Assembly: GCA_963675135.1 (NCBI GenBank)
Contig: OY776121.1
Span: forward strand, 72,060,265-72,124,264
Direction: 5' to 3'
DNA length: 64,000 nucleotides
Origin: Galeopsis tetrahit
Taxonomy: Eukaryota > Streptophyta > Magnoliopsida > Lamiales > Lamiaceae
A program made the translations under genes and the position numbers. Shown here one piece after another: positions 1 to 11,054 of this stretch. Each line of letters opens with the position of its first letter. The stretch's first letter is position 1. The notes under the pieces were generated by a model. The model was not told the DNA's origin. It did no database searches and saw only the letters and a program-made list of their open reading frames with translations.

Positions 1-1005
1 GAAGAAGATCAGAAGACTAAAGAAGACTCAGAGGACTACTTCAGACTAAGAAGACTTCAAAGAAGAATTGAAGAAGAGATTAGAAGAAATCTGGAGAAGT
101 TTTGAACAGTTTTTGGTTACTGTGCTGATTGAATCAGAAGAGTAAAAATCAGCAGAGTAAAATCCGAAGAGTAAAAATCAGAACAGTAAGTTACTGTGCT
201 GATTTAGTGAAATTGAAGAATAAGTTTGGAAAGCTTATTTAAGGTGTAACTGGAGATTTATTGAAGATATGCTGACTTGGAAGGAAGTTACAAAGTCGGT
301 TACAAGAAGAAGTTACAAAAACAGTTTAGAGTTAGTTGAGAGTTAGTTCACAAACTGCTAACTGTCATACTAAGGTCTATAAATACTGTGTGATCTCCTA
401 CTGCTGAAGACTACTGAAGCAATTACTGATCTTAGAGAAATCAAGAGCAAGTCTACAAGCAAGAACTCACAGAGTTGAAGGAGATTGAAGAAGAAGAAGC
501 CACTGAATTGAAGAGAAGAATCAAAGGCTATTCACAGAGAAGTTTTACTTTTCAAGTTTAAGTTTGTATTTTGTAAAACAAGTGCGCTAGTTACTTGTAG
601 AATTACTAGTAGATCGAAGATATACCTGGAGGTATAATCGATAAGATCACAGTCTTAATCTTGGGACTTTAAGCCACAAGAAGCTCAAGAAGAGTAATAA
701 AACTTCACAACTGGAGTTGTGAGAGTGGATGTAGACATTTGTCGAACCACTATAAAATTCTGTGTTCTTTATACTTACTGTTTGATATTTGTTTGAATTG
801 TTTAATCAAGAACATTAAGAGTTTAACAAAGATAAAGATCTATAGAAAAGTTGAGTATAAACTTGATTGGGCTCATTAGTAATCTGATTATTCCGCATTG
901 TGTATTCTGATATATTGAAAGATTTTTGAAAAGTCTATTCACCCCTCCCCTCTAGACATTTTCACTAGCTTACTCAATATTATTAACTCAACTTTGGGAC
1001 CAACA
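1..1005 (+). repeat. Element A 5' LTR (partial)
   Basis: It aligns without gaps to 12263-13267 and ends in CAACA just before the primer site. A TATA box (TATAAATA, 378-385) probably sets the start of the genomic transcript about 30 bp downstream. The last 100 bp (pyrimidine-rich CACCCCTCCCCTCTAG) is typical of this lineage. Confidence 0.95.
378..385 (+). promoter_or_regulatory. TATA box in element A 5' LTR
   Basis: TATAAATA in the LTR, repeated in the 3' LTR at 12640-12647. It is the likely core promoter for full-length retrotransposon RNA. The assignment rests on motif and position only. Confidence 0.6.
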
Positions 1006-1007
1006 AG

Positions 1008-1019
1008 TGGTATCAGAGC
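1008..1019 (+). other. Element A primer binding site (tRNA-iMet)
   Basis: TGGTATCAGAGC lies two bases after the LTR end. It is complementary to the 3' end of plant initiator methionine tRNA, the usual copia primer. Confidence 0.95.
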
Positions 1020-1166
1020 AGTAGTTCATTGGACTGCTGTTTCTTGATAACCTTACAGATCTTGAGGGATTCTTTACTGATCTTACTGTTATTTCTTGAT
1101 ACTTGTTACTATCTGAATACTTGAAATCTATCTGCTATACTACTGATCCTATTTGTCTATACAAAC

Positions 1167-3518
1167 ATGGATGACACTAATGTGAACAAGTTGCCTAAGT
1201 TCAAGATTGCAGATTATGACTACTGGAAGCTTAGGATGGAGGCCATCTTTAGCTCAACCCATGATCTAATGGTATCTGTGGTGACTGAAGGACCAATTGT
1301 CATCATGGTGGAAAACACTGCTGTTCTGGATCCATCAAAACCAGTTGGAGCACTGGTCCCTAAACCAAGGTCAGAACTGACTTCGGAAGAAATGAAACAA
1401 AACAATTTGGACAGTCTTGCCAAGAACTATATTTTACATACCTTACCAAATGAGTATCTTGGTAAAGTATTAAAATGTAAGACTGCAAAACAGATGTGGG
1501 ACAAACTGGCCATTCTTTGTGAAGGTACTACTCTGATCAAAGAAAGCAAGTTATCCACTGCTGTCCAAAAGTTTGAATCATTTAAAATGAAGCCAGGAGA
1601 ATCAATTGATGAGCTAGATACTCGATTTACCAAAATTATGAATGATCTTGATGTATTAGGAAAGACTTATACTGACAGAGAAGTTAACTTGAGAATCTTG
1701 AAAGCCTTGGATGAAAGGTGGAAAATGGTCAAGATGATCATTAAAACCACACAAGACATTGATTCTTGGCCAGCAGAAACTATGTTCCAAACACTTAAGG
1801 CACATGAGTTTGAGTTAGATGAAGAAGATCATATTTCTGTGATCCATAAGGATAAGGATGTCTCTAAGGACATAGCTTTCAAAGCCTCTACTTCAAAGGG
1901 GTCTAGATCATCTAAGACTAAGGCTTCAAGCATAAAAGATGAACTAGATGGTTCTGATCTAAGTCTGAAAGATCAGATGAGCCTTATGATCAAAAGATTT
2001 GATAAACTGAACAAGAGGTATGGCAGGTACAAGAGATTCTATAAGGAATCTAAGGGTTCTAATAACAGGGACTCTTCTGTGAACAGAAGGGATCAAAACT
2101 CTTCTGAAAGAAGGGATGAGATCTCCAATGAGAACAGGAGAGACAGGAACTCATCTGAAAAGAGAGACAGAAAGTATTCTGATAAGAAAGACAGGAACTC
2201 AATTGACAAGCTTGACAGGAACAGAAAGCATTCTCCTCCTAAAAGAACTTCTAACAATCCTGTTTGCTATAATTGTGATAAGCCAGGTCATTATGCTTTT
2301 GAATGTCCTGATCTGAGTTCTGAAGATCGAGAAGAAAGGAAAGCCAGAAGAGATCGAAAATATGCAAAGGGTAAGAAGGCAATGGTGGCTTACAATGACT
2401 CTGATTCGGAATCAGAAGAGTTACCATCGACTTCATCTGACTACCCCTCTAGCAATGATGATGAAGCTTTCATAGCAGATGATGGACTGGCAATGATGGC
2501 CAAAATAAATGATGAGGTATCATCTGTTAACTCATTTCAATCTTGTGACAATTCTGACACTGATGAAAGTGATGCTGCTGTTAGCAGTGTAGGAAGTAGT
2601 CTTCATCATTCTCAAGGAGTGACTGAAGAGGACCTTCTACAAGCTAACAAAGCATTCATTGAAATCAGTGATGAGAATATATCTTTAAAACAAGAAATCA
2701 TTAAGCTAAAAGAAGCTCAGTCAAAAGTGGATCCTAATATAGCTGTCATAAATGCAAGACTATCAGAAGAGTTGTCACAACTCCAAGAAAAGTATGCATC
2801 CATTGACAAACTATATCAGGGTATGCTTAAAACTCAAGCCAAAGAGACTAATGAATTCAATGATTTAAAGATCAAATGTGAAAAACTTGAAGAGCGCAAT
2901 AGATTCTTAGAATCTGAAGTAGTGAGCCTAGATCGAAAGCTATCTGGGATGATTAACTCTACTAAGATTAATCAAACAATCTCAGATAGATATAGAGCTC
3001 CAAATGATAAAAGAGGAATAGGTACTGATCTGCCTAGTCCATCTACTTCAGAATTTAAGAACACTAATGAAGCTAGTACAAGTTCTTTGCAACTGGATAA
3101 AGGAAAAGAACCTATGACTTATGATGATGAACCAAAACTCAAAGTACAGTCTAAATACATCCCTCCTACTACCAAGAATGGTAAAATGAAGAATGTATTA
3201 AGGCCAGTACAGTCAAGACCATACCAGAAGAGTTATACTCCTCTGACCAGATCAGATCAGTCCTGGAATCAGAAGAGACAAACTCAGAACAGTAGGTCAA
3301 GACAAGCACAGGCTAGTTGGGAACAGCCTAGACCTCCTTTTATAAGGCAGTCTCAGCTGTATTCAACTAAACCTAGGAGATTTGTGCCTCATTATCATAA
3401 CAAACCTGTTCTTTATCCTCCTCCTTTATCTTATGATATCCATGGAGAGAAGAGACCAAAGCAAATTTATAAGCCTTATGGTCCACATGCTTTTAGACCA
3501 TATTCAAACTATTACTGA
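1167..3518 (+). CDS. gag: Element A Gag (nucleocapsid/capsid) protein
   Basis: This 783-codon protein packages retrotransposon RNA into virus-like particles. The N-terminus (residues 8-40, core FKIADYDYWKLRMEAIF) and residues 80-220 form the copia Gag (UBN2-type) fold. A CCHC zinc knuckle (CX2CX4HX4C, core CYNCDKPGHYAFEC) sits near residue 370. A run of basic R/D/S-rich repeats (residues 290-355) precedes it. Acidic Ser/Asp-rich sequence and a coiled coil (about 480-590) follow, then a basic, Tyr/Pro-rich tail. The length suits SIRE-type Gag. The start is the first ATG after the primer site. It ends in TGA at 3516-3518, but the same frame stays open to a TAA at 3720-3722, so the original gag-pol was probably longer or continuous. 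Confidence 0.9.
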   Translation: MDDTNVNKLPKFKIADYDYWKLRMEAIFSSTHDLMVSVVTEGPIVIMVENTAVLDPSKPVGALVPKPRSELTSEEMKQNNLDSLAKNYILHTLPNEYLGKVLKCKTAKQMWDKLAILCEGTTLIKESKLSTAVQKFESFKMKPGESIDELDTRFTKIMNDLDVLGKTYTDREVNLRILKALDERWKMVKMIIKTTQDIDSWPAETMFQTLKAHEFELDEEDHISVIHKDKDVSKDIAFKASTSKGSRSSKTKASSIKDELDGSDLSLKDQMSLMIKRFDKLNKRYGRYKRFYKESKGSNNRDSSVNRRDQNSSERRDEISNENRRDRNSSEKRDRKYSDKKDRNSIDKLDRNRKHSPPKRTSNNPVCYNCDKPGHYAFECPDLSSEDREERKARRDRKYAKGKKAMVAYNDSDSESEELPSTSSDYPSSNDDEAFIADDGLAMMAKINDEVSSVNSFQSCDNSDTDESDAAVSSVGSSLHHSQGVTEEDLLQANKAFIEISDENISLKQEIIKLKEAQSKVDPNIAVINARLSEELSQLQEKYASIDKLYQGMLKTQAKETNEFNDLKIKCEKLEERNRFLESEVVSLDRKLSGMINSTKINQTISDRYRAPNDKRGIGTDLPSPSTSEFKNTNEASTSSLQLDKGKEPMTYDDEPKLKVQSKYIPPTTKNGKMKNVLRPVQSRPYQKSYTPLTRSDQSWNQKRQTQNSRSRQAQASWEQPRPPFIRQSQLYSTKPRRFVPHYHNKPVLYPPPLSYDIHGEKRPKQIYKPYGPHAFRPYSNYY

Positions 3519-3754
3519 CATACTGATCTTACTGAAAAAGGGATAGAACCAAGGAAAGGCTATCTCAGAAAAATAGATCCTAAGTCTGCTGATAATTCTG
3601 AACTGGTTAATAAAGTACTGTTCTGTGATAAATTTGGAAGGAAACTGAAGAGGTCCCACTTATTCAAATCTTCAATGTTCATTTGGGTACCTCTCACTAC
3701 TAACCCCCAAGGACCCCAATAAACAAGGGTACCTAAGTTATTAAGATCACTACT
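3519..3754 (+). pseudogene. Element A gag-pol junction, broken
   Basis: The gag frame reads on for 67 codons after the gag TGA with no further stop until TAA at 3720-3722. It passes a WVP-type segment typical of this lineage's gag-pol linker. The protease frame opens only after a stop at 3734-3736, in a different phase. Joining Gag to Pol would therefore need readthrough of two stops plus a frame change. I read this as decay rather than a programmed site, because no slippery heptamer or readthrough context (CARYYA) is present. Confidence 0.6.
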
Positions 3755-6700
3755 TTGCAGGATCGACTGGACTTATACAAGAAAGGTGGTTCAGTTGGTG
3801 AGACCTGGTACATAGACAGTGGGTGTTCACACCATATGACTGGTACCAAGGCCTTACTTACTGACTATCATGAGAAGGAAGGACCAAAAGTCATCTTTGG
3901 TGATAGCTCAATAGCAATCACAAAAGGATTTGGATTCATCAAGAATGGAGATGTTGAAATCCAAGATGTTTCCTATGTTGAAGGTTTGAAGTATAATTTG
4001 TTATCTGTATCTCAATTCTGTGACAGGGGATACAAGGTTCAGTTCAAGACCAGAAGATGTGAAATAATTGATAAAAGGACTCACAATGTTCTACTTGTTG
4101 GCACAAGACAAGGAAGTATATACATTGTGAACTGGAATAGTTGTCCTAAGAATGCCTGTCTTATTACTAAGAGTCCTAAAGAAAACAGTTGGCTCTGGCA
4201 TAAACGCCTCTGCCATCTAAACTTTAAGATAATTAACAAGATTGCTAGAGAACATCTTGTTGAGGGCATTCCTAATGAAATCTATTCCAAGTCACAAGTA
4301 TGTGATTCCTGTCAAAAAGGTAAACAGGTAAAGGTTTCATTTAAGTCCATTCCAACTCTTTCAACAAGCAGAGTTTTAGAACTCTTGCATATGGATCTTC
4401 ATGGTCCTATCACACCTCCTACATTGAATGGAAGAAGGTATACTCTGGTTGTTGTAGATGATTATTCTAAGTTCACTTGGGTAGTCTTTCTACACAAAAA
4501 GAGTGATACACAAACACTACTTCCAGATCTATTGAAGAAATTGCAGGTTGAAAAAGGTCATCCCATTGTCAAGATTAGGAGTGACAAGGGGACTGAATTT
4601 ATTAATTGTTACATTTCTGACTACTGTTCTAAGTCTGGCATACAGCATTTGACTAGTGCAGCCAGAACCCCTCAACAAAATGGTGTTGCAGAAAGGAGAA
4701 ACAGAACACTAAAAGAAGCTTGCAGAGCCATGATTGCAGAATTCAACACACCTCAGAAATTTTGGGCAGAAGCTATTAACACAGCTTGCCACTCTCAAAA
4801 TCGAAGTGCTCTTAATAAGGTGCATGGTAAAACACCTTATGAGGTATAGAAAGGTAGAAAACCAAGAGTTTCTTATTTTCATATTTTTGGTTGTAAGTGT
4901 TTCATACATAACAATGGCAAAAGTAAATTAAATACTTTTGATGCAAAAGCTGATGAAGGGATATTCTTAGGATACTCTTCTGTAAGCAAATCATTTAGAG
5001 TGTTTAATTACTCTACCCTATGTGTGGAAGAAACACCCCATGTTGTCTTTGATGAGAATGTACAGGACTCTGCTGATCATCAGCTCAGTAAGAAAGTTGA
5101 CAAACTACAGCTTCAGATCAACAATGAAGATGATGATGCAGGAATATATGAATCTGTACAAGCTTATAATCCTTTCCTGAATGTTCTAGATCAAGATTCT
5201 GACAAAGAAAAGGTAAAAGACAAAGGTGAGTCATCTAAAACTTCTGAAATAAAAGAATTGAATGACTGCTCTCCTGTGAACAAAACTGCTGATATAAATG
5301 ATACTGATCTGCATGATAATTTGCATGATGTAAATGATGATACTGTTAAGAATAGAAGGACATGGAAGTCTGCACATTCTACTGATCTGATTCTAGGTGA
5401 TTCTAGTATAGGTGTTAAAACTAGAAAACAATTGTTTGATTCAAAGGAAGAACCTAGTAAGTCTTTATTTTGCTGGTGTTGTTTTCTATCATCTATTGAG
5501 CCTAAAACTGTGATTGAAGCTTTAAGTGATAGTAACTGGATTATAGCCATGCAGGAAGAACTCAATCAGTTCACTAGAAATGAAGTCTGGGAACTTGTTG
5601 ATAGACCTAGTAATCATAATGTTGTAGGCACTAAGTGGATTTTCAAGAACAAAAGGGATGAAAATGATCTTGTAGTTAGAAACAAAGCTAGATTAGTTGC
5701 TCAGGGCTACTCTCAAGCTGAGGGTATTGACTATGATGAAACTTTTGCCCCTGTAGCTAGACTAGAAGCTATAAGATTGTTCCTTGCTTATGCTGCACAT
5801 ATGAAATTTACTGTATATCAAATGGATGTGAAAAGTGCATTTTTGAATGGTATACTTGCTGAAGAAGTTTATGTAGAACAACCACCTGGTTTTGAAGTGA
5901 ATAGTCAACAAGTATACAGGTTAAAGAAAGCACTCTATGGATTGAAACAAGCTCCAAGAGCATGGTATGATACTCTTTCTCTATTCTTACTTGAAAATGG
6001 TTTTACAAAAGGCAAGGTTGATAGAACTTTGTTTAGAAGACAAGAAGGTAATGATATATTACTTGTTCAAATTTATGTGGATGATATTATCTTTGGATCA
6101 CCCAACAAAAACCTGAGTGAAAGCTTTTCTACACTCATGCAAAGTAAATTTGAAATGTCTATGATGGGAGAAATGACATATTTTCTTGGTCTTCAAGTAA
6201 AACAAACCTCAGAAGGTATCTTTATAAATCAAGCAAAGTACACTAAGAATTTGCTAGATAAATTTGGTATTAAAACCTGTAAAACAGTTGGTGTGCCCAT
6301 GCAACCTACATACAGAATGGATCCTGATGAAGGAGGTAAGTCTTCTGACCAACCTCACTATCGTGCTTTAATTGGCTCTCTACTCTATCTAACTGCCAGC
6401 AGACCTGATATTGCTTTTTCTGTTGGAGTATGTGTAAGATTTCAAGCAAACCCCAAGGAAAGTCATCTGGAAGCTGCTAAAAGGATATTGAAATATCTAA
6501 AGGGGACCATTAATCGAGGATTATGGTATCCTGCAGATGATGATATATCTTTAAGTGGTTATTCAGACTCGGACTTTGGAGGTTGCAAAATAGATAGAAA
6601 ATCTACTTCAGGTTCATGTCAATTCTTAGGAACTAAGCTCATTTCATGGTTTTCAAAGAAACAAACAAGTGTGGCAACTTCTACTACTGAAGCAGAATAT

Positions 6701-7030
6701 ATGGCTGCAGGTAGTTGTTGTAGTCAGCTTCTTTGGCTAATACAACAACTCAGAGACTACAATGTTGTAGAATCTAATGTACCTATATATTGTGACAGTA
6801 ATAGTGCCATTGCCATCACTCAAAATCCTGTTCTTCATACTAGATGCAAACATGTTGATATTAGGCATCATTTTATTAGGGATCATGTTGAAAAGAAGAA
6901 TATTAGAATGGAAAAGATTCATACTGATATTCAAAGAGTTGACATTTTTACAAAACCATTGGCTGAAGTGAGATTCAGAGAATTGTGCATTAGTTTAGGA
7001 TTGATAGATATGGATTCTGTTTGTATATAG
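3755..7030 (+). pseudogene. pol: Element A Pol: protease, integrase, reverse transcriptase, RNase H (one in-frame stop)
   Basis: The protease active site is WYIDSGCSHHMTG (D at codon 21). The integrase zinc finger (WHKRLCHL then CDSCQKGK) is followed by the DDE core, with HMDLHGP, a DKGTEF segment and TPQQNGVAERRNRTL. A TAG at 4847-4849 interrupts the end of the integrase. The same frame continues through the GKPR-type integrase tail to 7030. RT spans roughly 5520-6270, with YVDD at 6074-6085. RNase H follows with SDSDFGG, STTEAEYMA and a C-terminal HHFIRDHVEKK segment. RT and RNase H look intact. By comparison with element F, the stop replaces a Leu codon, probably TTG to TAG. As it stands, the full polyprotein cannot be made without suppression of that stop. 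Confidence 0.88.
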
Positions 7031-8291
7031 AACTGTGCTAACATTTCAGGTACTGATCTTATACCAAGAGGAAGATAAAGCAGAAAGTAAGAGTAGTACA
7101 TCAAAGTTCAACAGTCAGAAGAGACAATCCTATGTCAGATCACTAAAACAGGTAACAAGGTTACTAAAGTGACCTTAATCCCAATGAGGAAGCTGGTAAA
7201 GCTGAGGGACACTGAGAACATACATTAAGGGGGAATCTGTGATTTCTTAAAGATCCTTTTGTTGACTCAGATCACTAAGTCACTTTAGCATAAACCTTGA
7301 TAAAATCATTAAGTTAATCTTATTGTTACTAATCTGTACTGTTTTACACTTATATCTCATGAACTAACACTTCTACCAAGGTGAAACAGGCACAGAAGAG
7401 GAATTCTCCACTGAAGGGGGAACCAATCTGATTACAGATTTGAAAAGTCTACTAATCTGACCTGATTACAGACTATAGCAGTCTACAGATATATTCTGAT
7501 TAATACATTGACTTGTCTACAGAACTGTGCTGATTACAAAGTTTCTTTGTCTACAGTACTGATCTGATTACAATTCAGTTATTCTACAGAACTAATCTGA
7601 TTACTGACTAATTTGTCTACAGAAAGACTTGTTTACTACTAATCTGTCTACAAGAAATCTACTGATCGGACACAGTACTGATCTGAGGATTACTGTGCTG
7701 ATATCAAAAAGATGAAATCAGGGAATTTGGGTACTGATCTGAGGATTACTGTGCTGACCCATCTACTGATCTGAAATCTACTGTGCTGATTCATCTACTG
7801 ATCGGATTTCTAAAAAGGTTACTCAGCTGATCACAGTACTCAGCTGATCCAGATAAGTGAAATTATCTTTAAATATAAGTAAGAAAATGAAGTGAAATTG
7901 TTTTAGGAACTACTGTGCTGATCTGCATCAGAACAGTCTTTTGGTTTAGATTACTCTAAGTCAAATATTGTTCAAATTTTTAGATTACTAATAGAGAAGA
8001 TTAATACACTCTTCTATTTCTAACCTAAAAATTGTGGTGTATTTATCAAACACTAGTTGGCTCCAAAAATAAAGAATGTTACTAGAATGTGAACAGTTAT
8101 TGTTTAACTCGAATTTCGAGATTTAATCCCAACCATTCTTTATAATAATCTAATTCAAACCTAGCCCTAGATTGGTTTTGAATTATAACAAAAACAATCA
8201 CACTTCATCTTCTTCATTCTTACGAGTTCATTTCTGGAAATATCTTAACCTCTTAACTTCTGCATAATTTGATTTCTACACAAAATCTCAA
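7031..8291 (+). other. Element A spacer between pol and the additional ORF
   Basis: No ORF is recognised here. It contains two internal polypurine tracts (AAGGGGGAA at 7227-7235, and again at 7414-7422). A block at about 7430-7920 is dense in TACTGATCTG and ACTGTGCTGAT repeats. The stretch just before 8292 reads like a leader: AT-rich with CAAATTC/TTCTTCATTC motifs. Confidence 0.6.
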
Positions 8292-11054
8292 ATGGCAACT
8301 GTCAATATTATCAATGAAGCTAACCAAGTGGCAGGAACTTTTGATTCAAATTTATGGATGCGAAAGAAAGGAATTTTCGTGGAGAACGCTGTCTACTTCA
8401 ATGGCAGACACAACGCTGAAAATCAAGCTATCTTAACTATGTGTGAAGAATGCGGACTACGGAAGTTTCTGGAGTCATTTCCCGTAAATGTCTACGAACC
8501 AGAAGCGGTGGAATTCTATTTACAACTCCAAGGAGACAAAAATGGTGTTCACTCCATGCTTGCTGGACACAAAGTCACCATTACAAGGGACATTCTCGAA
8601 GTAATGTTGGACTTACCACAAGGTCCAGTAGATATTATGACCTACAAAGCTGGAGAAGAAAAGGAGTGCGTAGGAAGATGGTCAGGAGTTGAAACAGAGA
8701 CCTTGACGAATTTGAAGAAGGATGTACTTCCTACTGGGTTGCAGTTTTTGATGGATATTGCAGGAAAATGCTTGTTAGGGCAACATCATAGCCAGGATGC
8801 CTTATCGAGTTTTAAAATTAGAATTATGGCTGCAATCATCGACAGAGTGCAAGGTGATTGGCAAGGATTCTTCCTGGAAAGGCTGATGACTGAAAAGGAA
8901 AAGGTTTTATTTGATGAGGACACTTTGGAATTCTCACTTAAATCAAAATTAGGGTTTGGAAACAAGCTGAGTTTCTTGCTGCCTCAGCTGGTGAAAAAGC
9001 CATACTGGAGTAATCCCAAGAAATTCCATCATGGGAAATTCTTGATGAAGAAGGAGTCTGTTCAATTTGAACAAGAGAACCCCTTGGAACACTCTCAAGA
9101 AATTGAAGCAGAGGAGTCTGGAGCTTCAATGTACCAATCAGAGGATGATCAAACTGAGGTTAGATCAAAATCAAGGCATGACCCGAGCAGTACTACTTTA
9201 AGAAGAGGAAGGTCTGCTACAGCTGCCTCTGAATCAACAGTTCGTTTTGTGGAAACTGTGGTGCAGTCAAGCTCAGATGAGCAAGAGGTTAGTGTTCCTA
9301 GTCCTGTTGCTATTCATAAGAGGACTAAGTCAAGGAGTGTTAGGAGGAAGTTAGTTGTTGTCTCCCCTACCCCTTCTGATTCTGAACCAAGCCAACCTGA
9401 ACCCCAAAACCCTCAACCTTCATGTTCTGGAGGATCAGATCACTACTTTTCTGAGACTCAGAACACTCCCCATTCATCACCTCAGATCACTAACTTTGAA
9501 CCTACTTCTATTCCTACTCCTCAACCTCACACTTCACATCAACCTTCACCACATCAATCCCCAACACTGGTTCATGCTCACTCTACTGAACATGAATTTG
9601 AGCCTTCTACTGAACCAATTGATATTTCATCTTCTCCTGAACCTGAATTTATTACTCCTAAACCTGCTGATTTGATGGAGTACACTATCTGTGACAAAGA
9701 AGATAGAATCAGAATTGATTTAAGGATAGCACTGTTGAAACAATTTCCTGGTTTGGATGAGAGCTCTGTTGAGTTTGAGAAGCTCCTTAGGATAGGCACT
9801 TGGGTGTATCTTAAGAGGAGTTCTTTGAAAGAAAATTTAGCCATCATGGAAGGAATGGGAGGTGCTTCAATCTTTGATGATTGGGAAGCAGAACAAATGC
9901 AAGCAGCTGGTGTTAACTCTTTTCTTGAGTTAGTCACTCCAGAATCTGTTGTACTTCTTGTTGAGAGATTAACAGGGATCAAGTACACTGTTGAAAAGAT
10001 TGCAACTCCTGTCTCTGATGAAGATTTGTTCAGTGAAGAGAAGGGTGTTGATGAAACTGAAGCTGCTGAAGAAGATTTTATGGATATTGATGAAGACATT
10101 GTCAATGCAACAGAAGTGTTTGAGAACACTGTTGTACTTGAAGAAACTGTTGTGATTGAGGACACTGATGCTGTTGACACTCAGGATGTAAATGCTGAAG
10201 AATTGGAAAGCATTCCTATTCACTCTACTGATCCTATTGAGGATGTGCAGGAAGAGATCAGAACAGATCATGTTGAGAAAGAATCTGATGTTTCTGAGTT
10301 TGAAATGCTGAAAAGACAGAATGCAGAGCTTCAAAGCAAGTTGGAAGCTGCTGTTCAAATGTTTCAAGAAGCTACTGAAAGGATGAACAAGATGCATTCT
10401 GAACACTCTTATGAAAAGGTAATGGAGTATACAATGTCCAAAATTTTTGACCTTCATAGAGTACAAGAGAAGAATTTGTCTCAGGTGTTGCATAAGAAGC
10501 TGGAGCAACACATATCTTCCCTGAAGGAGTGGCATGATGAAGCCAAAAAGGGGGAAGATAGGACAAGACAAGTAATGGAACAAACACAGTCACAACAAGC
10601 TCAGCTGGTTGTAAGTCAAGATGAATTAAGAGCTGAAATTCATATGCTGAATGAAAAGCTGAAGCAAAGAAAGCAACAGAAGCAACAGGGTCAAGAGATT
10701 GTTGAGAAAAGACCTGATATTGCTGGAAGTTCAAGTCAGAGGAAGAGGAAATTAGTTTTATCTGATGAAGAACAACAAGAGGAAGAAACTGAAAGAATGA
10801 CTAGATCAAAGAGCAAAATGAAAGCTGTTATGACAAGTGAAGAAGAAAGTTTGAAAAAGAAGAAAGAAAAGGATGTCAAGTTCTTGAAGACAAGATTTGA
10901 TAATCGAGTCACATCTTTGAAGAAAAAGATGAATGCTCAAAAGAAAGCTGAAGGAAAACAGTTTGACAAAGATTTTCAAGATGAAAACTTTGTGGATTTC
11001 ATTGTTTTAACTGAACATATGGAATACTGGAAGAATTTGAAGAAGAAATGGTAG
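8292..11054 (+). CDS. Element A additional 3' ORF (aORF; 'envelope-like' position), open for 920 codons
   Basis: The function is unknown. Residues 1-210 look globular. Around residues 50-115 the pattern FLES...YEPEAVEFY...VTITRDILEVMLDLP resembles the family annotated as putative plant transposon protein. Residues 255-450 are Ser/Pro/Thr/Gln-rich and disordered-looking. Residues 460-575 form a second possible globular block, and 575-680 are strongly acidic. Residues 685-800 look like a coiled coil, and 800-920 are very basic (KRKRK and KKKKEKD clusters). I see no signal peptide, hydrophobic fusion segment or transmembrane helix. It occupies the place where SIRE elements carry an ORF usually called env-like, but the sequence itself gives no membrane evidence. 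It ends in TAG at 11052-11054, and the frame continues to 11366. Expression could be from a spliced or internal transcript. Confidence 0.8.
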   Translation: MATVNIINEANQVAGTFDSNLWMRKKGIFVENAVYFNGRHNAENQAILTMCEECGLRKFLESFPVNVYEPEAVEFYLQLQGDKNGVHSMLAGHKVTITRDILEVMLDLPQGPVDIMTYKAGEEKECVGRWSGVETETLTNLKKDVLPTGLQFLMDIAGKCLLGQHHSQDALSSFKIRIMAAIIDRVQGDWQGFFLERLMTEKEKVLFDEDTLEFSLKSKLGFGNKLSFLLPQLVKKPYWSNPKKFHHGKFLMKKESVQFEQENPLEHSQEIEAEESGASMYQSEDDQTEVRSKSRHDPSSTTLRRGRSATAASESTVRFVETVVQSSSDEQEVSVPSPVAIHKRTKSRSVRRKLVVVSPTPSDSEPSQPEPQNPQPSCSGGSDHYFSETQNTPHSSPQITNFEPTSIPTPQPHTSHQPSPHQSPTLVHAHSTEHEFEPSTEPIDISSSPEPEFITPKPADLMEYTICDKEDRIRIDLRIALLKQFPGLDESSVEFEKLLRIGTWVYLKRSSLKENLAIMEGMGGASIFDDWEAEQMQAAGVNSFLELVTPESVVLLVERLTGIKYTVEKIATPVSDEDLFSEEKGVDETEAAEEDFMDIDEDIVNATEVFENTVVLEETVVIEDTDAVDTQDVNAEELESIPIHSTDPIEDVQEEIRTDHVEKESDVSEFEMLKRQNAELQSKLEAAVQMFQEATERMNKMHSEHSYEKVMEYTMSKIFDLHRVQEKNLSQVLHKKLEQHISSLKEWHDEAKKGEDRTRQVMEQTQSQQAQLVVSQDELRAEIHMLNEKLKQRKQQKQQGQEIVEKRPDIAGSSSQRKRKLVLSDEEQQEEETERMTRSKSKMKAVMTSEEESLKKKKEKDVKFLKTRFDNRVTSLKKKMNAQKKAEGKQFDKDFQDENFVDFIVLTEHMEYWKNLKKKW

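Noticed and set aside
9578..10583. Long open frames on the - strand under the element A aORF
   Set aside because: They are shadows of the + strand aORF with Ser/Thr- or hydrophobic-biased composition; the + frame is longer and has coherent domains.
11052..11054. TAG near the end of the element A aORF as a programmed readthrough site
   Set aside because: The following bases (ATTGCT) do not match the CARYYA type or other known strong contexts; kept only as a possibility.
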